Made by a program: the position numbers and the translations under genes. This document shows, piece by piece, positions 47,621-60,794 of a stretch of DNA of 64,000 nt (positions are counted from its first letter, which is position 1; the number at the start of each line of letters is the position of its first letter). The stretch covers positions 39,308,001 through 39,372,000 of the forward strand of contig OZ231128.1 in the NCBI GenBank assembly GCA_965153355.1, given 5' to 3'. Source of the DNA: Flaccisagitta enflata. Taxonomy: Eukaryota > Chaetognatha > Sagittoidea > Aphragmophora. Below the pieces are notes generated by a model, which was not told the DNA's origin, searched no databases, and saw only the letters and a program-made list of their open reading frames with translations.

Positions 47621-47924
47621 TTAGAAATTACAATTGCAATTTTGGAAGGAGACATGTTAAAGCGCAGTGGTCTCGTGGCAAAATTAAGAACAGAAATAAG
47701 CAAAGATGGAAGTAAATATATAAATTGCTATTATTGCATTAACGTAACCAGTGTTGCTGCAAAAATGCATCAGAAAACCAAAGTAGCAGCTTCACCGCAA
47801 TGATAAAAACTTTTTCTCTCTAACATTTTTTTTTCATTTGTTATCTTGGGGCTATTCTTAACCATATTCTTGCATGTCTTACAAAGATATGTAGTACAAC
47901 GTACCTATGGATTAAGTATACTAC

Positions 47925-48091
<167 letters not shown>

Positions 48092-48095
<4 letters not shown>

Positions 48096-48801
48096 ACACA
48101 CACAGACAAAAATCAACCGACGGACAGAGTAATAATCAGAGAGATACACAGACAGAAACACGGAAAGTGAGAAGAGGGAGGGAGGGTGGGTGAAAAAAGA
48201 CTTTGTGGCGAATTTTTCAGGTGTCACAATTCTGCTGCATCAGGAGCTTCGTCGAGGGAACCTGCACTATGGGTCGAGCTAGCTAATCAGATAACAAGAT
48301 GTCGACTTTATGTGTAGGATAGAATTTTTCAACTTTTATTGTCACTTACACTACCACGTGGATAAAAAAAAAGACCCACCCATCTAATAATCAATAAGAC
48401 AGATATAAGACAGATATAAAAAATAATTTTAACTATTTTTAAAAAGAAGTTTTACAAGATTTTTGAAAAATCTTTCAATCTAGATCAATCTCAGATCTAT
48501 ATCTCAAACGATTTAGAAGTTAGAGCCTTGCAAAAAGAAGCATGTGAAAATGCATTCTTATATAGGGATTGCAAAACTAAAATGAGCAATGTTTTCACTC
48601 AAACTAATGCCATTTCTAAACGAAAAAAGATAGCTTGGCGCCAAATCAAAGTACTTTCGAAGGGCTTTCAGATAACCTATGATTTTTAAGAATGTTTTTT
48701 ATATTCATAGGCAAAATGAATTCAAAAGTGCGTCTTTTTTTTTTTGAGTTGTATGGTATTTTCCATAAAAAACATTTTTTCTGAAACTTCAAAAGAGATA
48801 G
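48092..48801. other. Non-coding stretch, nothing recognised
   Basis: AT-rich with no protein-like ORF. Confidence 0.45.
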
Positions 48802-49328
48802 ACAGTCAGTGGACAAAACAAAATAGGTAGAGAGCTCACTCTGTTGGCTTTAATCCAACCTACTGTTATCAAACAGCAAGCTGTGAACAACAACTGGTTG
48901 TAAAAATTACAGCCAGCTGTCATGCTAAAAAGTCGGCAAAAATCCAACTTTCAGCAAATAGAATGAGACCTGCAAATTCATGATCCTGGTGAAATTCTAA
49001 GAAGTTTGATATGTCACAACATATACTTTTATATGAAAATAAAAAAATTTTATCAATGTTTAATAAATCTATAATACAATGATAAAAGATTATTTCTTAT
49101 AAAAAGTGTTAAGTTGGACATGTCAAACTTCTCAGAATTTCATCAGGATTAGGAATATGCTAGTCACGTTCTATTCTATTTAGGTTGGATTTTTGCCTAC
49201 TTTGTAAGATGACAGCCGGCTGTAATTTTCATAATGGGTTGTTGTTTACAGCCTGCTGTTTGATAACAGTAGGTTGGATCAAAGCTAAGAGTGAGCTCTC
49301 TACCTATTTTGTTTTGTCCACTGACTGT
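48802..49328. mobile_element. 527-bp MITE with 8-bp target duplication
   Basis: ACAGTCAGTGGACAAAACAA at the left is mirrored at the right, ending TTGTTTTGTCCACTGACTGT after one extra base shift-free match. The arms pair for about 145 bp (GAGAGCTCAC, CAACCTACTGTTATCAAACA, GGCAAAAATCCAAC). AGAGATAG flanks both sides (48794-48801 and 49329-49336), a perfect 8-bp direct repeat as made by hAT transposases. Confidence 0.85.
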
Positions 49329-49390
49329 AGAGATAGCTGCTAATTGAATTACCATGATGTCCTTATTTTTGAGCGATGCTTTATGTTTTA

Positions 49391-49986
49391 AACAAGCCCA
49401 ATATGGCAACGATGCGTCCTCTTGTGAAGATTGAGCAGAGGGATTTTAGGGGTTATGACTGAATTTTCAGATTGACCTTCGATATGTGTGATGAGCTACT
49501 ATTCAATTATGGCGGTGCGTGAGATCAATGGATCTTCTTGGTAAAGCTATGAGATCGGTGCTTTGATCAGGTTTGCATAATGCAGTGCTTATCTTAGAAA
49601 TTTCTCATTACGCTTTCAAGGACAAAATATTTAAAGTATTATTGGGCAAAAGTCAAGCAGCAAACAATAGAATATCTTTTCATGAAATGAATAGGTGAAT
49701 ACACACTGAGAGTAATAGCATAACTTTCATTAGTTTTTGGAGTGGAACGCACAAGGATTGATTTGAAAAAAAATCTAATTCTGAAGGTGGAAGAGCTGGA
49801 GGTAAAAGCCACACAATTTCCAAAATGGTGCAACTCCTGAGATGCCAGGACGCATCTTAAAATGATTGGGGGTGGTTGGTGAATGATTAAAGATGGTTAG
49901 TGGGATTTTTGTAATGTTGGTGATGGACGGACATACGGACGGACAGACAGACCCTCTTATAGAGATGCGTCGAAGCATCTAAAAAG
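49391..49986 (+). mobile_element. Hairpin element H-D, 596-bp copy
   Basis: AACAAGCCCAATATGGCAAC, then GATGCGTCCTC. The interior is unique. A GACGGACATACGGACGGAC tract and the hairpin AGATGCGTCGAAGCATCT followed by AAAAA close it. Confidence 0.65.
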
Positions 49987-50002
49987 GTTTTTATGAGAAA
50001 AC

Positions 50003-50690
50003 AGGTCGCCCAAGGGCAATATGTGGTCAGCAATACCCGTTGCCCTGCTGTGCATGATTGTAAATTTGAGTGAGGGGAGGCAGGGCAGCGGCCCCGAAGG
50101 GGACGAAGTCCTGTAGAACACAGGGGGACTTTCGTTCGTCCGTTCGTTCGTCCGTCCGTTTGGGCTGAATTCAGGTCTAAGAGGGCTGATGTAAGGCCAG
50201 AAAGCCAGTTGGGGGCTTGAATGGGCTGACTTGAGGCTTGAAAGAGCTGGATTAAGGCTTGGAAGGCCATAGAGAACTGACTTGAGGATCAGATAGCTGA
50301 TTTGAGGCTTGAGAGGCCTAATTTGAGGCAAGAGGTTGGATTTGAGGCCTAAGAGGCCAGATTTGAGGCTTGAGAGGCCAGATTTGAGGCCTGAGAGGCC
50401 AGATAAAAGGCCTGAGAGGCCATATTTGAGGCCTAAGAGGCCAAATTTGAGGCCTAAGAGGCTAGATTTGAGGCCTGAGAGGCCAGATTGTAGGCCTGAG
50501 AGGTCTAGTTTGAGGCCTGAGAGGCCAGATTTGAGGCCTGAGAGGCCAGATTTGAGGCCTGAGAGGCCAGATTTGAGGCCTGAGGGGTCTGAGGGAGGGG
50601 GGGACGCACGCACGCACGAACGAATGAACAAAAGTCCCCCTGTGTTCTACAGGACTTCGTCCCCTTCGGGGCCGCTGCCCAGAAAGAGTG
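50003..50690. mobile_element. Foldback element, family C, with GAGGCCTGAGAGGCC VNTR
   Basis: AACAGGTCGCCCAAGGGC, TACCCGTTGCCCTGC, arm GGGCAGCGGCCCCGAAGGGG and GACGAAGTCCTGTAGAACAC. The VNTR of about 30-bp units spans about 50280-50590. The mirrored arm ends GGGGCCGCTGCCC. Confidence 0.75.
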
Positions 50691-50721
50691 TATCGGATAA
50701 AAGGGGACTAGCAAATTTCAT

Positions 50722-51790
50722 TTTTAGTCGCGTGCACGCGACTCTACACCTTGCCGTGTCGGTCGGTAGGTCGGTCGGTAGGTCGGTAGGTCGGTAGGTC
50801 GGTCGGTCGGTAGGTCACGTTTTTGAAATAATGACTTTTTAAGGTTTTTTAAGGAATTTTAAGGTACTCTAGGGTATTTCTGGGTACTTTAGGGTACTTC
50901 AGGGTATTTTAGGGTACTTAAGTTATTTTAGGTACTTAAGGTATTTTAGGGTACTTTCATATATTATTGGGTACTTTTGGGTATTTTTGAGTATTGTTGA
51001 GTAAAAATGGGTATTTTTAGGTGTTTTTGAGTAGTTTGGGTATATTTGGGTATTTTTGGGTATTTTTGGGTATTTTTGGGTATTTTTGGGTATTTTTGGG
51101 TATCATTGGGTATTTTTTGGTATTTTGGGTATTTTGTCAACTTTTTATTGGACACTCGTTATTGGTTGAGAATGTAACTTTTTTTGGGACAGACGTTATG
51201 AAGTTGAAGTTGTAGTATGAAGTTATGTAGTATGAGGTTGTAGTAGGTAACTTTCAGAGATAGTATGTAAGTATGTGAGTATGTAGGTAAGTATGTAAGT
51301 ATGTAAGTATGTATGTAAGTATGTAAGTACGGAAGTATGTAAGTATGTAAGTATGTAGTATGTATGTAAGTATGTAAGTATGTGTATAAGTATATAGTAT
51401 GTAAGTATGTAAGTATGTATGTAAGTATATAAGTATGTAAGTAGTATGTCAGTATGTCAGTATGTAAGTATGTAAGTATGTAAGTATGTAAGTATGTATG
51501 TAGTATGTAATTATGGGCATGGGCATGTGTTGATGTAGGTAGTATGTAAGTATGTAAGTAAGTATGTAAGTATGTAAGTATGTAAGTATGTAAGTATGTA
51601 AGTATGTGTATGTAAGTACATGTATGTATGTAAGTACGTATGTAAGTATGTGAGTATGTAGGTAAGTATGTAAGTATGTAAGTAAGTATGTAAGTAAGTA
51701 TGTTGGTATGTAAGTATGTAAGTATGTAAGTAAGTATGTAAGTATGTATGTAAGTATGTAAGTAAGTAAGTATGTATGTATGTATGTATG

Positions 51791-51821
<31 letters not shown>

Positions 51822-52182
51822 GTATGTAAGTATGTAAGTAAGTAAGTATGTAAGTATGTAAGTAAGTATGTATGTAAGTAAGTATGTATGTAAGTATGTA
51901 AGTATGTAGTATGTATGTAAGTATGTAAGTAAATATGTAAGTATGTATGTATGTAAGTATGTAAATATGTAAGTATGTAATAAGGTAAGTATGTAATTGT
52001 GTAAGTATGTAAGTATGTAAGTATGTATGTAAGTATGTAAGTATGTATGTAGTATGTAAGTATATAGTAAGTAAGTATGTAGTATGTTAAGTATGTAGTA
52101 TGAAGTTATGTAGTTGTGTGTAGTATGAAGTTGTGTAGTTTTGTGTAACTTAGCACGCGACTGTTGGCCTGTTGGGCTTGTT
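50722..52182 (-). mobile_element. Large H-II hairpin element with GGGTATTTTT and GTAAGTAT arrays
   Basis: Reverse orientation. TTTTTAGTCGCGTGCACGCG hairpin end, (GTCGGTAG)n, (GGGTATTTTT)n at about 50880-51140, then (GTATGTAA)n at about 51235-52110, and GCACGCGACTGTTGGCCTG with GGGCTTGTT at the far end. Confidence 0.75.
51235..52110 (+). repeat. (GTAAGTAT)/(GTAT)n tandem array, about 0.9 kb
   Basis: Mixed 4- and 8-bp units with internal variants. It forms the core of the H-II element above. Confidence 0.9.
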
Positions 52183-52388
52183 TAGTAGCTGTTGTGCCGA
52201 TGATTTTTGCTCCATTGCACAGTGTGACTCTCACCACAAGATTAAGTCACTGCCCATTGGCTGAAATGCCGAAACGGCTAAACCCCATAGCATAGTGATT
52301 GAAGAAAAATCCTAGGAGTCGGGAGCAGACTTTAGACTTGTCAGGGATATCTATTCTCCTCCTCAGAGGTAGGAACATCAAAACTCAA

Positions 52389-52457
<69 letters not shown>

Positions 52458-53083
52458 GAGAGAAAGCAGGCTAAAAAGATAAGAAAAGGAAGCTAGAAAT
52501 GAGATGGGATTGAAAAAAAAGAAGTGATAAGCAAAAAAAGCAAGAAGAAGAGAAACAAAGAAACGCAGACAATTTTAAAAAAAGGAAAAGTTTCACTAAA
52601 ACACATGGATTGACTGAGCGTCTGACCTATCGACGAAGTAACGTGGAGACTATAGAATTGCGTTAACGCGAAATAATAACCGGCGTAAACACAAAAAAGA
52701 CTGACACTAGGAATGCCCCTAACCAGACTCGTGTATCAGACAGCCAGGAGTTTCGGTGAATGGAAAGAATTGGAGTAAGACGCCAAAAAAGAGAGAAAAA
52801 AAAAGAGTGAGAGAGAGAAAAAAAGGGAAGAGGAGTGCGATAAAATGAGGTCGGCGCTCAGGGCGTGTTTGAACACACCGAGCTAGAAGACGATAAAAAT
52901 AAAACTTTGCTACGAGCTCGTCTTTGTCACTTTCACTGCCCTTTTTACCTCATCAAGGACAGATAGTTAAAAAGAATTCACGATGCAAACCAGCTGAGAT
53001 CCCCAAGATGAGACTCAGACGTGCAGGTATCAAGTGTATAGTAAGCGATAAACAGTTAAAAAACAAAACAGAATCAATCATGT
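52183..53083. other. Non-coding stretch with (GA)n
   Basis: GA microsatellite at 52391-52452; purine-rich DNA to about 52850. No gene. Confidence 0.5.
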
Positions 53084-53292
53084 TTTTTAGTAGCGTGCTA
53101 CGCGACTCTATGACCCGCTATGTCTGTCTGTCGGTCGGTCGGTCGATTGGTCCGTCTGTCGGTTGGTCAGTCGGTCCGTCCGCGTTAACTTTTTACGTCG
53201 TTTAAAGTCATTTTAAGTCATTTTACATTTTGACTTTGTCTTTTGGTCTTGACGACCGCTCGCGACTTGGAGGTGTTGGCATGGCCTTGTTT
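53084..53292 (-). mobile_element. Hairpin element H-II, short copy
   Basis: TTTTTTAGTAGCGTGCTACG hairpin end, GTCGGTCGGTCG tract, only two or three AAAGTCATTTT units, then GCGACTTGGAGGTGTTGGC and GGCCTTGTTT. It shows a pre-expansion form of the array-bearing copies. Confidence 0.7.
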
Positions 53293-53368
53293 TAATGACA
53301 ACAAGATCTGTTTTATTAGCCTTTTGGTTTTGGGTTCTGATTCCCCAGGCGTTCAAAAGTTCATTTTT

Positions 53369-53688
53369 GGGCAGCGGCCCCGAAGGAGTCGATAACCTAT
53401 GCATTCACACATGAGGAAATTTCTCCTCCTCTTTTTCCTCTGTCCGTCCGCCTGACCCCCTAACTCAAATCCCAGTCTTAAGGCCCACATGTCTTGATGC
53501 CCAAATCCCAGCCTTTAGGCTTAAATCCCACCCTCGAGGTTCAAATCCCATCCTCAAGGCCCAAATCCCACCCATGATGCCTAAATTCCAGCTATCGAAG
53601 GAGAAGGAGAAGGAGGAGAAATTTCCCCATGTGTGTAAGCATAGGCAGGGCACAGGTTCCGCTGACCATCTAACGCTTTTGCGACTAT
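53369..53688. mobile_element. Foldback element, family B
   Basis: GGGCAGCGGCCCCGAAGGAG, ACCTATGCATTCACACATG, VNTR of CAAATCCCAGCC-type units, CCCCATGTGTGTAAGCATAG, then the TAACGCTTTTGCGACTAT end. The GGGGCCGCTGCCC part of the right arm is deleted. Confidence 0.7.
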
Positions 53689-53906
53689 CAAAGATGGAAC
53701 AACAACAATGACCTGCCATGTATAGTTCGCATCGTCATCATATTCCGTGACAAACAAAAACTGCCGACATAACGGAGAAAAGATTTGCGTGTAGGCTATC
53801 ATTCTGCCAAGACACCCGTTTTGTTGGTTAAACGTAAGAACATGAATAGTTTTTCTTTCTGTCTTGATTGGAAACTACACTAATGTTCTAACCCAATGAA
53901 AGTCCG

Positions 53907-54250
53907 TCTACAACAGGGTGGGGGTATTGAAGTCTTAGGTCTAAGAAACCTATCTAATTCTACAAACTACCCCCATTTACTGTAATAAAAAGATATACCA
54001 AGTTTCATGACCTTCTGACAAGTTCCTGATAGGGCCGCCACCCCCCTCCAATCATCAAAGGATTCAATGAGAGCAAATTTTTGTAAACCTCTTTACCATT
54101 ATAACATGGGGAGGGGGCGCGGCCCTATCAGGGACTTGTCAGATATTCATGAAACTTGGCAAATCTTTTTATTATGATAAGTGAGGGCAGTTTGTAGAAT
54201 TACATAAGTTTATGACACCTATGACCTCCCAACCCCCACCCTGGTCTACA
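53907..54250. mobile_element. Foldback MITE, about 340 bp
   Basis: CAGGGTGGGGG at about 53914 pairs with CCCCCACCCTG at about 54233. Inside, TTTGTAGAATT, AAGTTTCATGA, ACAAGTTCCTGATAGGGCCG and GGGGAGGGGGCGCGGCCC blocks pair across a loop of about 60 bp. Confidence 0.7.
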
Positions 54251-54481
54251 AGAGCGCGCGCTGGCCTTCTCGGCTTTTGACTTTTCCACGATCAATTCTC
54301 CAATTGTTTTTAACAATACGAGACGGAAAGTCTCGTGCAAAAGATCAACCTAACCACTTTTGAGAATGGCAACGTGATAACTGTCGATGGGTGTCAGGGA
54401 CGGTTTTAAAAGGAGAAGATACAATCCATTGGATAGTATCCAAAGCACGCCGTTATCGTTAACGATTTAGTCAGAACTCAG

Positions 54482-54790
<309 letters not shown>

Positions 54791-55171
54791 AATATGCGAG
54801 AGAACACGTGAGAGAAGGTGTACTTGCTTGCATGCGAGTGAGAATATGGGTGAGCCTGTATGTAGCGATATATATCCACAGCCATCATTGTCGGTTCATA
54901 ACTAATGGTAAATGGAATTTGCTTGCGCAGGTGAATCGATTGGAAAATGACTAAAATGACCTTTACAAAACGATTCTTTTTACTTCATGTCCTTAACACG
55001 AGAGAGGAAATGACGGCATGTTCGATTTGGCACTGGAAATTTCCAACCGATGAATATCTAATCCATCTCGTCACGTCAATGACATTTTTATGGTAATGTT
55101 TAGACTTTGGATATTATATGATGACAAAGTCAAGGCCGCGCGTCTATTTGAAAAGTAGAACCTCTATACTC
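54791..55171. other. Non-coding stretch, nothing recognised
   Basis: No protein-like ORF. Confidence 0.4.
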
Positions 55172-55723
55172 TACAGGATGTTTCACTCGTTTTGAGGTAT
55201 TCTAAAACGACATATCTCAGGTTCTAGTAATTTTTTCAAACTTTTGAAAAAAAGATCTAAAAAGATCATCTTGTTGGGTTGAATTTTGAAGCAACCGTAT
55301 GGTATTGAAGTCTGTTTGTGATTTTAGAGTGCCTGTCATTTTGTCATGAAATTTTTAAATGACACAAAACTTAATCACCAAAAATCTGTTATCATTAGCT
55401 ACAGAGCCAGGCTTTATTTATTTTATCACTAAAATCATGTAGTTTTTAAAATGTGAAATGCAAAATATAAAGGAATCATATTTTCAAAGATGAATGATTT
55501 TGCACAATTGATAAAAAAGAAGCAGAAATGGCAGAGTCTGAAATCAATTATCTACTTCAAATTTACATAGTCGCTTTAAAAACTACCGCAATATCATGAG
55601 ATTTTACGAGAAAAATCATGCAGATCATGATCTTTTTGGATCTTTTTTCAGAAGTAAAAAAAAATTACTAGAAGCAGAGATATGTCGTTTCAGAATACCT
55701 CAAAACTCGTGAAACACCCTGTA
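55172..55723. mobile_element. Inverted-repeat MITE, 552 bp
   Basis: TACAGGATGTTTCACTCGTT is mirrored at the right end (AACTCGTGAAACACCCTGTA). The arms pair for about 95 bp, including AAACGACATATCTC, CTAGTAATTTTTT and AAAAGATCAT. Confidence 0.8.
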
Positions 55724-55931
55724 TAGGTGTAGTGGTAATGAGGCAGTAAAGATCGCTTTGTACTGATAAAGTATAAGACCTTGCCGGCCGTGATTTCACC
55801 GTAACGTCGAATTTACCATGTAAGAATTACGAGGTTTGATTGCAGTCACAACGGACAAGACATGACATGACATGATAAGACATGGCTGACAACATTTTAC
55901 CGCTGTACTGACGATCTTCGCAGTGACAGGG

Positions 55932-56268
55932 AACAAGGCTAACACCTCACAAGTCGCGTGCGGTCAATAAGGCTAAAAGACCAAAGGACCAAAAGACTAA
56001 AAGACTAAAAGACTAAAAGACTAAAAGACTAAAAGACTAAAAGAATAAAAGACTAAAAGACTAAAAGACTAAAAGACTAAAAGACTAAAAGACTAAAAGA
56101 CCAAAAGACTAAAAGCAGGAGCAATAATGCAAGAGACGCCCAAAAACGCTAAAAAAGCAAACGGTGACCGACCAACCAACCGACCAACCGACCAACCGAC
56201 CAACCGACCGACCGACCGACCGACTGACTGACATAGCGGTTCATAGAGTCGCGTAACACGCGTCGAAA
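55932..56268 (+). mobile_element. Hairpin element H-II with (GACTAAAA)n array
   Basis: AACAAGGCTAACACCTCACA, then AGTCGCGTGC. The perfect 8-bp array GACTAAAA spans about 55983-56118. Then GACCGACCAACCAACCGACC and ATAGAGTCGCGTAACACGCG. Confidence 0.8.
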
Positions 56269-56327
56269 CACTACCTTGATTCGTTTGGGGGACAAGGCAT
56301 CTATGCCAACACAGGCGTCATAACCGT

Positions 56328-57103
56328 ACACCGTCTTTAGATCGAATTGAAAAATGTTAAACCTTCATAATTCCTAAACTACTAGGCTTAAAGTCTTCAA
56401 ATTTTCAGTGAACATTGCTAATATATGACTGTTTTGTTGTGCAAAACATTAGGTAAGAGTACTGAATAATTGGAGCACAGCAAAACACTGAAAGAATCGG
56501 TCTATATAAGCCTTGGTAAATTTTTCCTCCAATTTTTTCAAAGGAGCTGTCCTTTTCTGCTTGCCATTTCCAAACAAATCAAACTAAAATGTTGGCATTG
56601 GTAACAATTGATTGGTAACTAGTTGTAGAAAGCACATTTGCTGAAAAAATTGAGAAAAAAATGGATACTTTGTGGAATTTTCACAAATTTTGGGCAATTT
56701 TCTATAAAATCATGAGTGGCAAACATGAAAATCACTATGATTTTTTTCAAAACTAATGAAAATCATTAAATTTTCAAGCAAAATGGAAGTGTTTGAATGT
56801 TCATCATTAGTCTAAACTCTAAAAATGTTTTTGGGGTTCTAGTTTTAATTCATTTGGAGTTAATAGGCAGCAAAAAGACAGCTTATTCTAAAAAATGATG
56901 AAAAAAAGTTTATTTTGCTTGAAAAAAAAGACCATTTTTTCAGGGTTTTGCTAAACCTCAATTATTCACTATCTATGTCTAGGCTTTTACATAACAAAAC
57001 GGTCACATGTTAGCAATGTTCACTGAAAATTTGAAGACTTTTTGCCTAGTAGTTTAAGAGTTATAAAGGTTTAACATTTTTCAAATCGATCTAAAGACGG
57101 TGT
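56328..57103. mobile_element. Inverted-repeat MITE, 776 bp
   Basis: ACACCGTCTTTAGATCGA is mirrored as TCGATCTAAAGACGGTGT. The arms pair for about 120 bp (AAAAATGTTAAACCTT, TTTTCAGTGAACATTGCTAA). The interior is AT-rich and non-coding. Confidence 0.8.
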
Positions 57104-57385
57104 AAAGCAATTGCCAGTGACAGAGCCATGTCGAGGACAGTAACCCCATCAGTGAGCTATATTTAATCGCGAAAATAAATCCCAAACAAAGACAGTACAG
57201 GCATCAGTCTCACTTTCTAAGTTACTGCAGTTAAGAATACAAAACTTAGGCTATGTTCGAATAAAAGTGGGCGAAAAGGTATTTTTGAAATTCAACCTAA
57301 ATTCTTTTATTGTTATTCCATTCCCTTTTTTTCAGATCAAATTTTTTTATCAGTTTAGCAGCGACTTTTTTTTCTTTCTTGAATT

Positions 57386-57545
57386 ACGTGCTACGCGACT
57401 ACACCCTGCTTTGTCAGTCCGTCGGTCGTCCGATGTGGACAAGCATTACGGGCTACAATATCATAGCGGAGGGGGGGGGGTAGTGGCGATCAGATGGGTT
57501 TGACGGACCGAGAACGGACGGAGCCTCTTAAATTGTTGCGTGTAG
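57386..57545 (-). mobile_element. Hairpin element, decayed H-I copy
   Basis: TACGTGCTACGCGACTACAC, TCAGTCCGTCGGTCGTCCG, then a 9-base G run and an inverted second end (AAATTGTTGCGTGTAGGCAACG). The internal order is scrambled. Confidence 0.45.
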
Positions 57546-57923
57546 GCAACGAAAAAGCTGCCCACTTCCATCATCGCCATCATCGTCAACACCAACGAAA
57601 AAAAAAACCCGCCATCATCAACTTTGTTGCCTCGTCATTTTTTTATTCCGTCTCCTCTTTGCGAATTCTAGTCAATCTCTGGCTTCAGTTAGTTTCACCT
57701 TCATTTCAACTTTGACCTTCTCTCGAATCGTTCACCTGAATATTTCATCAAGATGGGGTTTCCTCTCGTGTCAACAATGCAAACTTTTTACCCTCGAAGC
57801 CCCCTCGAGACCCCCCCCCCCTGGAAGAAGCTCTTCCCCCCCCCCCGGCCCCCTTGGAAGAAGCTCCTTTCCCTCCAAATCTTTTTTTCTACGCTCATCG
57901 TCTTCTGTCTCTTTTTCCTCTAA

Positions 57924-58169
57924 GGGGGTGTTTCTAGCCAGAGACAGGCCACTCAGTCGCTTGCTACGTTCGTTCGCTCGCACCACTCACTTCGCTCACT
58001 CGCAACGCAGCGCTTCGCTTCGCTACGCTCGCTCATTCCGTTCATGGGCTCGCTCACTCACTTTGCTCACTCCCTTGTTGGATGGTTGATGTTCTTGAAT
58101 ATGTGTTCACAGTGTAACCGCGTTTCTCGGGTACAAACGCGATTTTTCATCTTCACTAGAAACACGCCC
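57924..58169. mobile_element. Harbinger-like MITE, copy 3
   Basis: GGGGGTGTTTCTAG at the left and CTAGAAACACGCCC at the right, with the TCGCTC-rich interior of the copies at 1225 and 1487. TAA precedes it. Confidence 0.75.
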
Positions 58170-58277
58170 TTTGTGTCTTTTCCCTCTTACTTTTTTTTGT
58201 TTGATTATAATATCGATTTTTGTCCATCGAGAATTCCTTTCCTCATGCGTAAAAAAAGTGAGTGTAGACTGGACAGA

Positions 58278-58500
<223 letters not shown>

Positions 58501-59211
58501 CGTTCACCATGTCATCAAAACGTGAAGGTTTTTAACTTCGACGGCTTTGTCAACATAATTGCCATTTTATGAATGTTACACAATCATATGTCCTTATCAA
58601 CACAAAAACAAAAATCGTTATACAAAAACACGTGAGACTGCAATCATTGCGCGTAATCAATGTTGACGTCCCTGTTTACTTTGTCTCATTAATCAATCAT
58701 GCCAATTGGTTGGCAGGGGAATTCAGTTTTTAACAATGAAGGCGCAAAACGAACAGCTGGTGCGATTTTGTTTGAGTCTGCAGGAAAAAAAAACACCATT
58801 TTCAGGTGCGTCTACCTTTAACTGGTCGTGTCCGCCCTTCGGTTGGTCTGTGGGTTTGTTGGTCACACCCAAGCATCCGTTGGCCTCTTTGGGCTTGGTT
58901 GTTTGTTGGTTGGCTTTTTCTCATTTGCCGAGGTTTATGGCTAATTGGTAATTGTTTTGACGTCCCTAGCCCTGCCACCAGCCCACCTCACTATGATTCC
59001 TACCCTATTCGCCAATATTAAGCCCTGCTTGTTTGAAAGCGGATATCCCATTACTGCCTCTCCCCAACGCACTGAAATGAGTGTATTACAGCGTTTTGTC
59101 ACGACTGTGCGGTAAGCGCGTGGTAAAAAGCTTGATACGCAGAAACTGTGATTGCCTTTCATTAGCCTTTGTATCAAGACAGGCGAAAGAATGGAATTTC
59201 CTTGCTTGAAA

Positions 59212-59259
<48 letters not shown>

Positions 59260-60273
59260 ATTTGAGGAAATGGTTCTCAATTTTTGGCGATGTCAATCGC
59301 TGGATTAAATCCAGACTCGGGGAAGAGAAAGAAAGAGAGAAGATTGCAACGGGCAACGCGCGCTTTTTGTTTGGGAGTCATTGCATTGTTGTGTAACGAC
59401 CCACAGACGGAACGAGAAGAGAAAGAGAGGGAAAAAAGCTGCTGAAAAGGCACTTTGATGGCCGATTTCACACCGTTGGTTCGTTTATGCTTTGTGTTAT
59501 GGCCTTATTGTCTTAACACTCCACAAACTTTGTCAGCAGCAATGGTTTTCTGCTCAAAGTTCGATACGTCTATCTGTCTATCTGTCTATGTACCAATATT
59601 TGAAGCCCTTCATCTCAGAAACTACTGATCGCAAAGGATTCTGCCTAGCGCCAATTGAAAGAGCATGGTCTGACTAACTAACCCTGTATATTTCATGTGT
59701 AGCTTCTCGTAATCTCATCAACGTTAACTACTCATTCTGCTATTCAGAAATCTGAAAGGCCCTAGGTTATGTTATCTCATCGGGAAATTAACATCGAAAG
59801 CGAAATGAAATTTCATGAGTACAGGGTCCGACAAAATGTTTGGCTGCCTACAATAATCAATATTCAGTGGCTTCCTGCCTACAATAAATAATCAAACAAT
59901 TTTCTAAAGTTTTCTTTATATATTTGTATTTTGGACTTATGAATTCATTCAGAATATCTCCTAAAACTTTTAACAACTTAGAAATTCTGAAAAGCAAAAC
60001 TTTAGTGTTCCAATAAAAAGATCATTTTTATTATATATTCTAAATAGATTCTTTATAGTTCTTTATCTCCTGCTCACAAAAATAGCTGGCTGCCTACGGG
60101 CAATGCCCGAGCACTTTGTCATACCCTGGTCAATCATGATTCAGACAATACACCTTAAGAAATGCTGCTCATTTTAAGTATGCATCGAGAATAGCTTCGA
60201 AATTACCAATTTATCAACATCATCAGTGAGCGGGAAATATTTAACCCAGTTTACCTATTCGTCTTCCTCCTTC
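58501..60273. other. Non-coding stretch with (GA)n
   Basis: GA at 59212-59254. A CTATCTGT tetranucleotide tract is at about 59570-59587. The part at 59630-59670 resembles 45655-45690. No gene. Confidence 0.45.
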
Positions 60274-60794
60274 TAGCTACAGTAGATGTCGTCTAGACTT
60301 GGAAATACGGGGGAGCTCATAACCTGAGCATCAGTATAATGAGAGGACTGATATTTTGCTGGTGTAATATATAGACCCTAAGGGGTTGACGATGGGGTAT
60401 GGCATCCCCCTACGGCTTACCTTACAAAAAAAACTTTAAGTATAAAACATTAGGATCAATCACTTTTATGGCAGAATTTCAGCTTCATCTATTTGCTTTA
60501 ATTGCAAAACCAGCCTGGGATTTGAACCTGGCACCTTTAAAAAAATAAACTGATCACACAAATTCTGAAGTTGAATGAGTTAACCACAAGACCAATTCCC
60601 ATAGCTGTTTAAATGGAGTTAATATGATTTAGTATATTCAAAAGAATTTTTTATCCACAGAGCTGCCATACCCCATCGTCAACCCTATAGGACATAAGCA
60701 TTATACACACACAGTTTCATTTCATTGGCACAAATGGTAATTACGATATGAGGGCCCCCGTATTTCCAAGTATAGACGACATCTACTGTAGCTA
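60274..60794. mobile_element. Inverted-repeat element containing a tRNA-like sequence
   Basis: TAGCTACAGTAGATGTCGTC is mirrored at the right end (GACGACATCTACTGTAGCTA). Inner pairs are TTGGAAATACGGGGG and GACGATGGGGTATGGCA. The middle carries pol III-like boxes (see 60513-60600). Confidence 0.75.
60513..60600 (-). other. tRNA-like sequence with A and B box
   Basis: On the reverse strand, TGGTCTTGTGGTTAACT is like an A box and D-arm of a Leu/Ser-type tRNA, and GGTTCAAATCC is a perfect B box. The anticodon loop lacks U33 and the T stem pairs poorly, so it is a tRNA relic or SINE head inside the element. Confidence 0.5.

Noticed and set aside
50280-50590. CRISPR-like regular repeat (GAGGCCTGAGAGGCC units of about 30 bp)
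   Set aside because: The units are contiguous with no unique spacers, occur inside a foldback element, and the genome is eukaryotic. It is a VNTR.
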